From the NCBI GenBank assembly GCA_003135315.1, contig PLBD01000165.1, positions 1 through 13,764 of the forward strand: a stretch of DNA of 13,764 bases. Direction: 5' to 3'. This document shows, in pieces, positions 13,495 through 13,764 of the stretch (within the stretch, counting starts at the first letter, position 1; the number at the start of each line of letters is the position of its first letter). Below the pieces are notes generated by a model that was given only the letters and a program-made list of their open reading frames with translations, searched no databases and was not told the origin of the DNA. The translations under genes were made by a program, and so were the position numbers. Source of the DNA: Acidobacteriaceae bacterium. GTDB taxonomy: Bacteria; Acidobacteriota; Terriglobia; Terriglobales; Acidobacteriaceae.

Positions 13495-13764
13495 CTACGG
13501 CGCGAAGTAGCCGGAGATGTCCAGGATCAGGTGCGTCAGCGCATAGGCGTAGGCGTCGATGGAACCGTTGTTCGTCGGCACAATCGCCATGTTCGATGTG
13601 ATGAAGCCATCATAGGCGTTCAACGTCGAGACTACAGGCTGTTGCTCGCCGTCAGGCCACAACGTCAGGTATGGCATCGAGCCCGGCGGCACAACCGTGG
13701 CGTTAAAGATGTACGCCTGCGCCGTGCTGGGCGGGGCACAGACGCTGCCCACCACATTCACCGT
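13495..13764 (-). CDS. C-terminal end of a large secreted or surface protein (5' part outside window)
   Basis: The minus-strand frame is open to the window edge, so the GTG at 13761 is internal and the N-terminus is missing. About 89 residues are seen. Key stretches are CAPPSTAQAYIFNATVVPPG, LTLWPDGEQQPVVSTLNA, ITSNMAIVPTNNGSIDAYA and the end LILDISGYFAP. I recognise this as a C-terminal module found on long secreted, repeat-bearing proteins of Acidobacteriota (beta-propeller or Ig-like repeat types). Its own function is unknown to me; the beta-rich, Thr/Asn/Pro-rich composition suits an exported domain. It converges on the tad operon with 268 bases between stops. The family memory is good; the function of the full protein cannot be told. 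Confidence 0.75.
   Translation of the reverse strand, partial: TVNVVGSVCAPPSTAQAYIFNATVVPPGSMPYLTLWPDGEQQPVVSTLNAYDGFITSNMAIVPTNNGSIDAYAYALTHLILDISGYFAP

Noticed and set aside
1..13764. CRISPR array, insertion sequence, tRNA or prophage attachment site
   Set aside because: I saw no regularly spaced direct repeats, transposase motifs, terminal inverted repeats or tRNA signature in the window.

Overview
The window looks like a chromosomal segment of a soil-type member of the Acidobacteriota (class Terriglobia or a near relative). This is an inference from protein style, not a database result. The pointers are the TIGR03768-like metallophosphoesterase at the left edge, the C-terminal module ending in DISGYFAP at the right edge (a tail I associate with large secreted acidobacterial proteins), orphan TadE/TadG pilus proteins, and very PAS-rich histidine kinases. 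Apart from the partial gene at the right edge, every gene I support is on the + strand.

Layout. (1) 1-476: 3' end of a metallophosphoesterase. (2) 541-1224: unrecognised 227-residue protein with a strong Shine-Dalgarno and an internal 35-residue duplication; a possible decayed third copy of the motif lies downstream, inside a roughly 600-base stretch with no convincing gene. (3) 1823-2032: doubtful small ORF. (4) 2301-8517: a signalling operon of three genes. A membrane PAS-PAS histidine kinase overlaps a single-domain Rcp1-type response regulator by 41 bases, and 18 bases later comes a 1133-residue hybrid kinase (REC, five PAS-like segments, HisKA, HATPase, REC). (5) 8518-9042: a 525-base control region without a gene. 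It holds a 7+7 palindrome, a stem-loop, a 10-base palindrome and a -24/-12 sigma-54-like element. (6) 9043-13226: a tight set of five genes: a receiver/HD-GYP cyclic-di-GMP phosphodiesterase-type regulator, two TadE-like minor pilins, a TadG-like protein with a von Willebrand A domain, and an unrecognised 203-residue protein. Gaps are 30, 7, 14 and 14 bases. (7) 13495-13764, minus strand: 3' end of a secreted or surface protein converging on that operon.

How it may work together (inference). The first operon looks like a branched phosphorelay: the membrane kinase could phosphorylate the small regulator and/or the receiver at the head of the hybrid kinase. The second looks like a cell-surface module in which a regulator of cyclic-di-GMP is made together with pilus-type envelope proteins. 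No output DNA-binding protein and no Tad motor (TadA ATPase, TadB/C platform, secretin) lies in the window, so the link between the operons and the secretion route of the pilins must lie elsewhere. The most unusual points are the receiver of the HD-GYP protein, whose acidic pocket reads His-Val, its HDIGY motif in place of HDIGK, its operon placement with tad genes, and the duplicated motif of the 541-1224 protein.
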